Positions 51,041 through 59,889 of a stretch of DNA of 64,000 nucleotides are shown one piece after another. How positions within the stretch are numbered: the stretch's first letter is position 1; every line of letters starts with the position of its first letter. The stretch comes from Entophlyctis helioformis (Eukaryota > Chytridiomycota > Chytridiomycetes > Chytridiales > Chytriomycetaceae). Location of the stretch: assembly GCA_025526915.1 (NCBI GenBank), contig JAHLKH010000156.1, positions 1 through 64,000 of the forward strand, read 5' to 3'. The notes under the pieces were generated by a model. That model was not told the DNA's origin and searched no databases. It was given only the letters and a program-made list of their open reading frames with translations. The position numbers were made by a program, and so were the translations under genes.

Positions 51041-53569
51041 ATGACGAGCGTTGCAGATGCCGATGGCGACATCCCGAGGCGCAAGAGCCTGGGTCTGCTG
51101 CCCTTTGTACGATGGATGCCCGAGTACAGGCCGGCGTACCTGGCAGACGACGCCATTGCCGGGTTCACTCTTGCGACGCTGCTGATACCGCAAGTGCGTG
51201 CTGGCTGAGATCTGGCAGCGTGTGGGTTGCCCTGCTGCTCTGTGACTGACGATGCTCGTGTCGGTGCAGTCGTTGGGATACGCAGGTACATCCACCAACA
51301 CACCGCCAACCGTGCTGCACGACTGGCTGGCTGGCTGGCTGCACCACTGGCTGACTGGCTGACTGGCTGATCGTCTCCGTCTGCTGTGGATCTGTGCGGC
51401 GCATGCGACCTTCAGTCATGGCCAACATGCCGCCGGTGTATGGTCTGTACACGGCGTGCATCCCGCCGCTTGTGTACTTTGTGTTTGGCAAATCGCCATA
51501 TGTCAGCATGGGTGAGTGGCATGTGCACTGCAGCATCGTGCTTCCATCGACTGCTCGCGCACAGATCGTGGCTAGGTCGGGTTTGCACAGCTGCTGCACA
51601 AGTGGCTGACGACAGCATGCATGGCTGGATGGCTGGCTGGATGGCTGGATGGATTGCTGCAGCTCCATTCGCAGTCACATCGCTGATGGTCGGCGACTCG
51701 GTGCTTTCGGCCGCAAAGTGGTTTGCAGAGTCGCGTCTGCCTGAAGCGCCGTCGTCAGTGCCGTCCAACAGCTCCAGCAGCTCCAGCAGCTCCAACAGCT
51801 CCAACAGCTCCAACAGCCAGAGCAGCAGCATCAATGGATCAGCATCGACATCACAGCCTGCAGTCGAGCAGCCGTGGGTCCTCTATCCAGACATCACGCG
51901 CATTGCCACTCTGCAGGCGCTGCTCGTCGGCATCGTCCTGGCTCTTCTCCTGATCACGCAGTCATACAAGATCCTCGTCCGCCTCCTTCCCAAGCCGCTC
52001 ATCTCGGGATTCACAACCGCAGCATCGTTCGCCATCCTCACTTCGCAAGTCAAGAACATCCTTGGACTGCGCGTGGCCATGCCGACCGGCTTTGGATCCG
52101 TGTTCATGAGCTGGATCGTGGTTGTGTCACATGTCGCAAGCACCAACTGGATGGCGGCTGTGCTCAGCGCCGTGTCGATTGCAGCACTGCTCGCCATTCC
52201 AAAGACCGAGATTGCACTTCGGCGGCTGTGGCGGTCGTGGCGGCAGTCGCGGCAAACAGCGACACATGGCCGGCATCTTGAGCAATCCGCAGGCAGCCAT
52301 GACGGTGGCAGCCATGACGGTGGCAACAACGACGGCGCTGTTGGTGCATTTGATCGTGACGGCCGACAGCCGAGCGAGTATGCGCCTCTGATCGTGTCGA
52401 CATCTGCAGCCCACAATGCCAACCAGCCGCGTCACCAGACACGCGACCAAGAGCAAGGCACTCGGCAAGACGAGCCGCAGCCAACAGCCGCCGAAGAGCC
52501 GCCATCCAGCAGCCAGCCAGAGCCGCAGAGCGTGTTCCCAAGCGTGCTGTTTGTCGTGGCGCTTATGACCATCGTGTCTGCGTGTCTCAGCCTGCCGTCC
52601 AAGACGGGGATCGCTGTGATTGGCACCATCCAGGCTGGACTGCCTGGCTTCTCTCTTCCATGGCAGTTTCGCAACCATTCGTCAGCAGCAGCAGAAGCAA
52701 CAGCAACAGCAACGAGCACGATGATTGTGTATCCACCGCCACCGACGACCGCACAGACACTCTCGCTTGTGCTTGCACTGCTGCCGAGCGTCATATCGAT
52801 CGCGCTTGTGTCGTATGTCACTTCGCTGTCAGTCGTCCATGCGTTCCCCGAGGGACCAGTTGTTCACCCGCCGCCAGACGCGGGAGCACCAGCATCCGAT
52901 GCGTCTCAACAGAGCCGCAGCAAGCCAAGCTCCCCGTCCGTCGTGCGCCAAGAGCTGCTGTCGCTTGCGCTTGCAGAGATCATCTCGTCCTTCTTCTCGT
53001 GCTTTCCATCGGGAAGTGGACTGGCAAGATCCGCCGTCCTCTCCAAACAAACATCAGCACGATCGCCGTTTGCAAGTCTTATCGCGGTCATCAACGTCTT
53101 TATTATTGTTTCGTTTGCCACCAAGCCGTTTGAGGGTGTTCCCAAGGCCGTGCTGTCGTCTGTGATTGTCGTGGCCATCATCCCGCAACTGGGTCGCGTC
53201 TCTGAAGGTGCCGTCCTGTTTCAGAAGGCGATCGACAGCATGGATCGCTTGGTTGCGGATGTCGAGTTGAGTGCGATGCACCCAGTCAAGACCGTCCATG
53301 TCCGGGCACAGGAAGCAGAGCAAGATGGCGCGCAGGATCCTTGTGATGACCAGAACAGCAACCTTGCATTCGCGGCTCGGGCACGCATGGATCGATACAA
53401 GCAGATCCCACTTGCCACTCGTTTGCTGATATGCGAAGAGTTTGTGGTATGGCTGGCAACACTGCTTGTGACGGCCCTGATTGATTCGTCGGTCGGCATC
53501 GTGTCGGGTGTCTGTATGGTGGCCGTCTTCCGTGTTGTCGAATATGTGTCGTCGTTCCAACCAAAGTGA
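51041..53569 (+). CDS. SulP/SLC26-like anion transporter, tandem copy 3 (no STAS domain)
   Basis: Exons 51041-51193, 51270-51285 (16 nt), 51416-51511 and 51663-53569 give 723 residues. An earlier in-frame ATG at 51014 overlaps the copy 2 stop (ATGA) and would add nine residues. Signature FTLATLLIPQ-SLGYA-VMANMPPVYGLYTACIPPLV; then KSPYVSMAPFAVTSLMVGDS. After the first membrane part there is a Ser/Asn run (about 51760-51850), then LISGFTTAASFAILTSQVKN. A large polar loop lies at about 52240-52530 (GSHDGG repeats). C-terminus FRVVEYVSSFQPK, without STAS. Transcription must start inside copy 2, or the two are read on one transcript. The next gene starts 8 nt after the stop. Confidence 0.87.
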
Positions 53570-53577
53570 ATAGATAC

Positions 53578-54807
53578 ATGGCACGCCGAGTGCTCTCTGT
53601 TCAGTCGCATGTCGCTCACGGCTATGTAGGCAAGCCCCTTTGCCATGCGATGCCATGCCACAGAAGGGTCAGCTGACAGTGTGTCTGCAACCCGCTTGGC
53701 ATGGCAGGCAACAAGGCGGCAACGTTCCCCCTCCAGCTGCTTGGGTTTGATGTGGATCCACTGAACACCGTCCAGTTCTCGAATCACACGGGCTACCCGA
53801 GCTTCAGTGGTCTGCGGCTTGAGGGCGACCAGCTGCAGGGCATCTTTGAGGGTCTGGCAGCCAATGGCGTCCTGAGCGAGTACTCGCATGTCCTGACTGG
53901 TACATGGGCTCGAGATTGCGCAGCGCTGCTACAGACGTTACTTGCTCACGCGAGGATCCACTGCAGGATACGTCGGCCGCCCGTCGTCGTTGGACACGAT
54001 CGTCACCTATGCTGCCATGATCAGGCAGAAGAACCCCAACACCACCATCTGTACGACAGCCGTAGCCTTGCTCGTAATGCGACTGGGATATCTGACGCCT
54101 GGATCTATGGACGGCAGTTATCGATCCCGTAATGGGCGACAATGGCAAGATGTACGTGCCTCCAGAGCTGCTCCCCATCTACCGAGACAGATTACTGGGA
54201 CTGGCCGACATTGTCACGCCGAACGCATTCGAAGCCGAGTGAGTTGCGCTGCTTGCCGATTGAGAGAGGTGTCTGTGGTGTCACTGACGAACGATGCGAT
54301 CGCAACAGACTGCTGACAGGAATAGCCGTCACGTCGGTCGAGACGGCATTCAAGGCTCTGGACAAGATCCATGAGCTTGGGCCGCGCATTGCCATCATCA
54401 CGTCAAGCGAGCTGGCTGGCGACGCCGGCAACCTGCATCTGTTTGCGTCCATGCGCTCGTCGCAGCCAGAGAGCGAGAGCCGACACTTCCAGATCACGTT
54501 TGCAAAGCTGCCGTCGTCGTTCACTGGCACAGGCGATCTCTTTGCAGCGCTCCTTCTTGGCCACCTCGGCCACGCAGCATCGCTGACCATGGATGGTCTT
54601 GCTGCTGGCTGCGAAAAGGCCGTGTGGACGATCCAGCAGGTGCTGAAAGAGACGATGCGCAACATGGCAGAGCAGCAATCTCGTGCCAACGGCGATCTCT
54701 CTGGAAACAGCGATGCATGCCTAGTGAGGTGGCGAGAGTTGCGCATTGTGCAGAGCGCTCAAGCGATCATGAATCCAAGCCGCGTCCAGGGAGCCGTGGT
54801 TGCATAG
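53578..54807 (+). CDS. Pyridoxal kinase
   Basis: Ribokinase-fold enzyme that phosphorylates pyridoxal, pyridoxamine and pyridoxine (vitamin B6 salvage, cytosol). Exons 53578-53629, 53708-53899, 53967-54050, 54118-54238 and 54309-54807 give 315 residues. The start [20 protein letters not shown] runs into [20 protein letters not shown] and FSNHTGY. Then [28 protein letters not shown] and the ATP/anion-hole motif [16 protein letters not shown], where GTGD holds the catalytic Asp. Intron 1 uses a GC donor (TATGTAG/GCAAGC) with a normal AG. Only 8 nt separate its ATG from the SulP copy 3 stop. Confidence 0.95.
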
Positions 54808-55041
54808 ATATGGTGTTTTTCAAGCTGGAACGGGCTTTGAATCTGCGCAGCCACAAGGTCGCCGAGGACTGTCTGTTTTGCCGTGCATCAGCATCTTTAA
54901 TACAACTTGTGGGCGATGCGGTGGATTCTGCCTCATTGAACAGGCGTTGCTCGATAGGGGGAAAGGCATTGTTTGTTCGTTGGCAGGCGGGCAGCAACAA
55001 CGAGAACGGGAATGAGGAACCAACTGCATCCTTTCATTCGC

Positions 55042-57438
55042 TTATCGCCAATGCACTCTGCCAAGATCGGGGATCTTTGCGACTGACTCGTCAAGAGGCG
55101 GCACAGACGGGTCGGCGATGGATGCATAGGCGTCCGTCATTGCCTCCAGGCACTTCATCTGGATCGCTGTCCTCTGAGTGGCCGGCAGACGCGTCAACGT
55201 GCCGATGAACGAGAACCCTAAACGCGCAAGGTCGTGCACCGTCAACCGGTCGAGGCAGTTCTTGAGGAGAAACCGGATCGCCTTGGCACTGCGGTGCGCG
55301 AATGCGTCATCGATTGCCTTGCGCGTGAATCCTTCTTGGCGATGTGCAAGCAGCCACTCGGCAACTTCCATAAAACGAGGGTCAGACAGACGACCCAGGA
55401 CACCATCCAGTGCCTTGGTCGTGCATCCTTCGGTACGGTTCTCGTGGAGCCAAACAACAACATCCAGTTGTCCTCTCGAAGCCGCATAGTCCATCGCGTC
55501 CGTTGTACATCCATACCCGTGCTCGTGCAGCCACTTGACTCGAGGCAGATCGCCAAGACGAGCAGCAAGGTCCATCGCGAGTGTCGTGCATCCCTCGTCC
55601 CGATTCTTGTGGAGCCACTCGAGCATCTCCAGCCCGTCTTTGCTCTCTTGTGGAGAAAGCGGCTCCTGCAACAATCCATCCAACCGTTTGTAGCCAAGAG
55701 TGTCCCATCCCCTGCTCGTGCATCCCTCCTGTCTGTTGGCGTGGAGCCACTTGACCATGTCGTAGTGCCCATACTGCAAAGCCCAATCCATCGCCCTGGT
55801 CGTGCATCCATATCCATACTCGTGCAGCCACTGCACCACTGCCATTCGTCCACAACCAGCAGCGCGATCCATTGCTTCATCAGTCCCCTGGTATCCCTGG
55901 TCGTGCAGCCAGATGACAACGTCCAGGAACCCGCCCTCTGCCGCCCATACTATCGCCCACTCGGTGCATTCCAACTGTGTGTTGTCCCATAGCCACTCCA
56001 GCATGTCCAGTCGCCCACCCATTGCTGCCCAGTCCATCGCATTGTCCGAGCACGCGTCGCTGCCTGCCTCGTGCAGCAGCTTGAGCACATCGAAATGGCC
56101 GCAGTATACTGCATAGTCCATCACGAGGACATTGCGGTTATGGTTGCTATACTGATCGTCAATATAGCCGTGAATGAGCCGCAAACGCCGCACATCGACC
56201 GACTTGCGCTCGAAGATGAGATGCCTGAGGAGATCGGTGTAGCCGAACTCGATGGCAGCGCGCGCCATGTTGATGGAGAGGTCAAAGTCCAGCAGATCGA
56301 ACCAGCAGTGTCGCATCGGGATGTGGATCAAACGATACTCATCCATGGTATGCTTGAGAGGCGTTTCCTCTGGCTGCTCGTTTGGCTGCTGCTCGTTTGG
56401 CTGCTGCTCGTTTGGCTGCTGCTCGTTGTTATCGACAGGCATTGGATCGTCCCCGGGATTGTCGACTGGCGCAGGGCCGTCCTCGTGGTTGATCTGGAGC
56501 GCCTCGACGCCTTGCTGCAGCTGATCGTCGAGACCGTCGACTGTTGCGTTGAGTGCGGGCTGATCTCCGTTGCCAGCTGCTGCATTGCCGTTGACAACTG
56601 CCTCATCGCCGTACACGTTCGCCGATCGGTCTTGATCCTTGTACAAATAGAACTGATAGCGAACGGATTCCACCAAGCAGAGCCGCTTGTACATGGACCG
56701 AGTCTGCACGTAGTCCATGCTGTTTTCGTGGAAGAAGAAGTCATACTGTCGGTGCGGACGAGGAGTGTGGGAACGAAATGGGTCTTGGAAATATGAAGGC
56801 AGCCGTGCCAGATCGCCCTGCCACTCGAGCTTGAATGCATCGCACCACACGAGTGTGTTAAAGTTTCCATTGGCGGATTTCCTCTCGGCAAGTGTTGGCT
56901 TGTCGCCACACAGAAACTGGGTGAGCGGGCCAGCGAACCGGAGGATGCGCAGCTGCAGCTCCCTTGGCAGCCTGTCCCAGCGGTTGGGCAGCGGCTGGTC
57001 GACTTGCTCAGCGGCCGATGCGTCGACTGGTTGCTGCGATGACCGCTTACTCTCGTCAAAGTCACTGAGGAAAGGGCCGTTCCTCTCAATGAGCTCCTCA
57101 ACGAGTGACATGTTGCGGAGCACGGAGATGCCACTGTCGCCGTTGATGAGCAGTTGGCCTTGGACGCCGAACAGCGCAAACGACTCTGGGCCAAGGAGCG
57201 GATTCAGCGTCTGGTAGTACCACGCCAGGGCGACTATCATCTGGCAGGCTCGCTCCGGCGTATGCTGCAGCAACACTGCTGTAAGCAGCCTGGCCATCCA
57301 TGACGGCGCCGCTGTCAGCAGTTTTGTGACTGCCGCTGCCTGACGCTCGCTCTCTTGACGCTCGCTCTCTTGACGCTCGTCTGCTGGCCGCTCGCCCGCT
57401 TGGTGCATTTTGGGGAGAGTTCGAAAATTGAAACTCAA
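55042..57438 (-). CDS. Large ankyrin-type repeat protein (WLHE repeats)
   Basis: 798 codons, single exon, from ATG 57438 (57405 also possible). The N-terminal part has an F-box-like or LRR-cap-like helix, RWDRLPRELQLRILRFAGPL, followed by a Glu/Asn/Pro-rich linker with NEQQP tandem repeats. The C-terminal half is at least nine degenerate ankyrin repeats of about 30-36 residues with the pattern WLHE.R.EGCTT.AMD.AA..G.LDVV; examples are GCTTDAMDYAASRGQLDVVV and WLHENRTEGCTTKALD. This pattern is typical of expanded ankyrin families of chytrids, oomycetes, amoebae and their giant viruses. It may be a ubiquitin-ligase adaptor, but the F-box assignment is weak. No frame problem. Confidence 0.8.
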   Translation of the reverse strand: MSFNFRTLPKMHQAGERPADERQESERQESERQAAAVTKLLTAAPSWMARLLTAVLLQHTPERACQMIVALAWYYQTLNPLLGPESFALFGVQGQLLINGDSGISVLRNMSLVEELIERNGPFLSDFDESKRSSQQPVDASAAEQVDQPLPNRWDRLPRELQLRILRFAGPLTQFLCGDKPTLAERKSANGNFNTLVWCDAFKLEWQGDLARLPSYFQDPFRSHTPRPHRQYDFFFHENSMDYVQTRSMYKRLCLVESVRYQFYLYKDQDRSANVYGDEAVVNGNAAAGNGDQPALNATVDGLDDQLQQGVEALQINHEDGPAPVDNPGDDPMPVDNNEQQPNEQQPNEQQPNEQPEETPLKHTMDEYRLIHIPMRHCWFDLLDFDLSINMARAAIEFGYTDLLRHLIFERKSVDVRRLRLIHGYIDDQYSNHNRNVLVMDYAVYCGHFDVLKLLHEAGSDACSDNAMDWAAMGGRLDMLEWLWDNTQLECTEWAIVWAAEGGFLDVVIWLHDQGYQGTDEAMDRAAGCGRMAVVQWLHEYGYGCTTRAMDWALQYGHYDMVKWLHANRQEGCTSRGWDTLGYKRLDGLLQEPLSPQESKDGLEMLEWLHKNRDEGCTTLAMDLAARLGDLPRVKWLHEHGYGCTTDAMDYAASRGQLDVVVWLHENRTEGCTTKALDGVLGRLSDPRFMEVAEWLLAHRQEGFTRKAIDDAFAHRSAKAIRFLLKNCLDRLTVHDLARLGFSFIGTLTRLPATQRTAIQMKCLEAMTDAYASIADPSVPPLDESVAKIPDLGRVHWR
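56371..56428 (-). repeat. 15-bp coding minisatellite (NEQQP)n
   Basis: About four tandem copies of a 15-bp unit (plus strand GTTTGGCTGCTGCTC) in the linker of the ankyrin protein. Units are identical at the DNA level, which points to recent expansion by slippage. Confidence 0.9.
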
Positions 57439-57506
57439 AATCCAATCAGAGCATTTCCAAAGATTTTTTTTTTTGGCCCCACACTTGCGTATCCGTAACT
57501 TACAGC

Positions 57507-59716
57507 ATGCCGTCGGCCAACGAACAAGAGCAGCAGCCCACGCCCATCATCGTCGGCATCAGTCTCGGCACCGGCTACTCGTCCATATCTATCATCAGCA
57601 AGGTCGGTTCGCTTGTGGCTGGCGGCATGCGTCGAGCGCTGCCGCTTTGCACGCTGCTGCATGTGCACGCCGGCGACATGGCTTGGCGGCTTAGCTTGCG
57701 GGGTTGAGCACCAGTCAAACTGCTGTGCGCAGGCCAGACGACGCCAGGCCAGACGACGCCAGGCCAGGCCAGACTGGCACACTCTCCGCGCTGCTCGTGT
57801 CTTGCGTGGCTCTCATGTCGACTGCATCGCTGACCATTGCTGTGCTGCTGTGCCGTGTGCCGTGTGCTCGGTCGCTGTTGCTGGTTCCGAACGGCTCGTG
57901 CACTTTTCGTTGGCGATTGTCACATCGTTGCCAATGGCGGTCGACGGTTCGGCGGACAGGACGGCAAGGGTGGAGAGCCCATTGCCAACGAGGACGGTGA
58001 CCGCCAGATCCCCTCCTACGTCGCCTTCAGCGCCCATGAAGTGGTGCGTAGCCCGGCATGCATGCTGCTGCATGGCCTGCCTGCGCGAGCGCCTTTGCTG
58101 ACACGGCCAGCCGCCCTGCTTGGATCATGTCCGCCCCCACAGCTCTGCGGCACACAGGCTGCCCAGCAGGCCATGGCCAACCCCAGAGGCACCATCTTCC
58201 AGTTCAGAAACCTTCTGGGCAAGAAGTATGTCTGTCTGGTGTCGTGCATGCCGCACCGGCACGGATCTAACGCCTGTTCTCCCTGCGTGCGTACACTGCG
58301 TCTGCGCAATCCGTCGTCTGGTCGCCGTGTCCCAGGTTCGACGACAAGGAGGTCCAGCAGCAGTCCAGAAAGCACCCCTTCAGCATCGTGCCCTCGCCCC
58401 AAGACCCCACAGTCCCCGTGTACGAGGTCACCCTCACGGACGACAATGGCGACGAGAGGACCGAGTACCACTCTGTCATCGAGGTCACGGCCATGTACCT
58501 GCGCAAGCTCAAGGAGACGGCCGAGTACTTCCTGAGCAAGAAGGTGGACGGCTGTGTCATCTCGATCCCCCCGCACTTTGAGGATGCCCAAAAGGCCGAT
58601 CTGCTTGCCGCCGCCAAGGATGCCGGCTTCGAGTCTGCCTACCCTCTGCACGAGCCTGTTGCTGCCGCCCTCGCGTTCCAGTACGCCTCGGAGAACATTG
58701 CCGCGTCGCAGCAGCAGCTCCAGCAGCAGCAGGAGGAGTCCAAGTCGACCAAGCGCACGCTTGTCCTCGATCTGGGTGCCCAGCAGTTCAACGTGACGCT
58801 CCTGAACATCCACGACGGCCTGTACACGATCGAGTCGTCGGTCGACGAGCCCGAGCTCGGCGGTATCAGCTTCAACGAGGTGCTTGTCGACTACATCCGC
58901 CAGACGTTCGAGGCCAAGACCAAGGCCACCATCTCGGACAACCGCCGCGCCATGCAAAAGGTCCGCAACGCCTGTGAGCGCACCAAGCGTGCACTCACCC
59001 GGCAAGACGCGGCTCCCTGCTCGATCGAGTCGCTCTATGACGGCATGGACTTCCACGGCTCCGTCAACCGCGGCCGCTTCGAGCTGCTTGCCGAGCCTCT
59101 GCTCAACCGCTGCAAGGAGACCGTCGGCAAGGTGCTTAGCGCCGCCAAGCTGTCGATTGAGCAGATTGACGAGGTTCTCGCCGTCGGCGGCAGCAGCCGC
59201 ATGCCCCGCTTCATCTCCATCATGAAGTCGCTGCTTGGTGGCGCATCGTCGTTCCGCGTGGACGTTGAGCCCGACGAGGCCATCTCGGTGGGTTGCGCCG
59301 TCCAGGCCGCAATCATCATCAACAACAGCAGCCTCGACTACGCTGCTCTCTCGGTCGACGACGATGTTGTCCTTGCCGACCGTCTCAGCAAGAACATTGG
59401 TATCGAGGTTGCCGGCGGTGCATTTGCCGTTCTGCTGCCTAAGGGCACGCCCATCCCTGTCCACCGCGTGTTTGCCTTTGGCCTCTCTGCTGCGGGCCAG
59501 ACGGAGGCGTACGTTGCTCTGTACGAGGGCGACTCTGACGTGGCGCGCAAGAACGCCGTGCTCGTCGAGGCCGTCGTGTCTGATCTTCCCGAGAACACGT
59601 TTGATGTCAACGGCGCCATCGAGGTGACCGTGACGATCGAGAAGGACCACTCGCTCAGCCTCTCTGCGTCCGAGAAGGTCTCTGGCAAGAAGGTCAAGTG
59701 CCGCCTCCACAAGTAA
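57507..59716 (+). CDS. SSZ1: SSZ1-like Hsp70 of the ribosome-associated complex
   Basis: Atypical Hsp70 which, with zuotin, forms the ribosome-associated complex that assists nascent chains. Exons 57507-57602, 57960-58043, 58143-58225 and 58336-59716 give 547 residues. The N-terminus IIVGISLGTGYSSISII replaces the normal Hsp70 phosphate-1 loop (GIDLGTTNS), as in Ssz1. Then PIANEDGDRQIPSYVAF, GCVISIPPHFEDAQKADLLA, HEPVAAALAFQYA, TLVLDLGAQQFNV (phosphate 2) and VLAVGGSSRMPRFI. The substrate-binding part is truncated and the protein ends shortly after KVKCRLHK, without lid or EEVD tail, which is also Ssz1-like (HSPA14 in animals). Intron 1 is 357 nt, unusually long here, and holds a direct repeat GCCAGACGACGCCAG at about 57732-57770. 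Confidence 0.88.
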
Positions 59717-59804
59717 TCGCACACGAGCGTCTGCCCCGCCCTTTTGCATCAGCGAGCTGGCTGCCACCCCCTGACAATGAAGACAATCGCTGCCCCATTG
59801 CTAT

Positions 59805-59842
59805 CATGGTAGCATGCTACCATGCTACCATGCTACCATGTG
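59805..59842. repeat. 20-nt perfect palindrome followed by 8-bp tandem repeats
   Basis: CATGGTAGCATGCTACCATG (59805-59824) is a perfect palindrome. It runs into further copies of the 8-mer GCTACCAT up to 59840. The block lies 50-85 bp before the amino-acid transporter start codon, between the SSZ1 stop and that ATG. Confidence 0.95.
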
Positions 59843-59889
59843 CGGATCTGCTGGCTTGACAACGTTGCACGTGTTTCCCGACGATATTG

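Noticed and set aside
55042..57438. Viral insertion carrying ankyrin repeats
   Set aside because: Flanking genes are cellular, no viral hallmark gene is present, and chytrids have such ankyrin families of their own.
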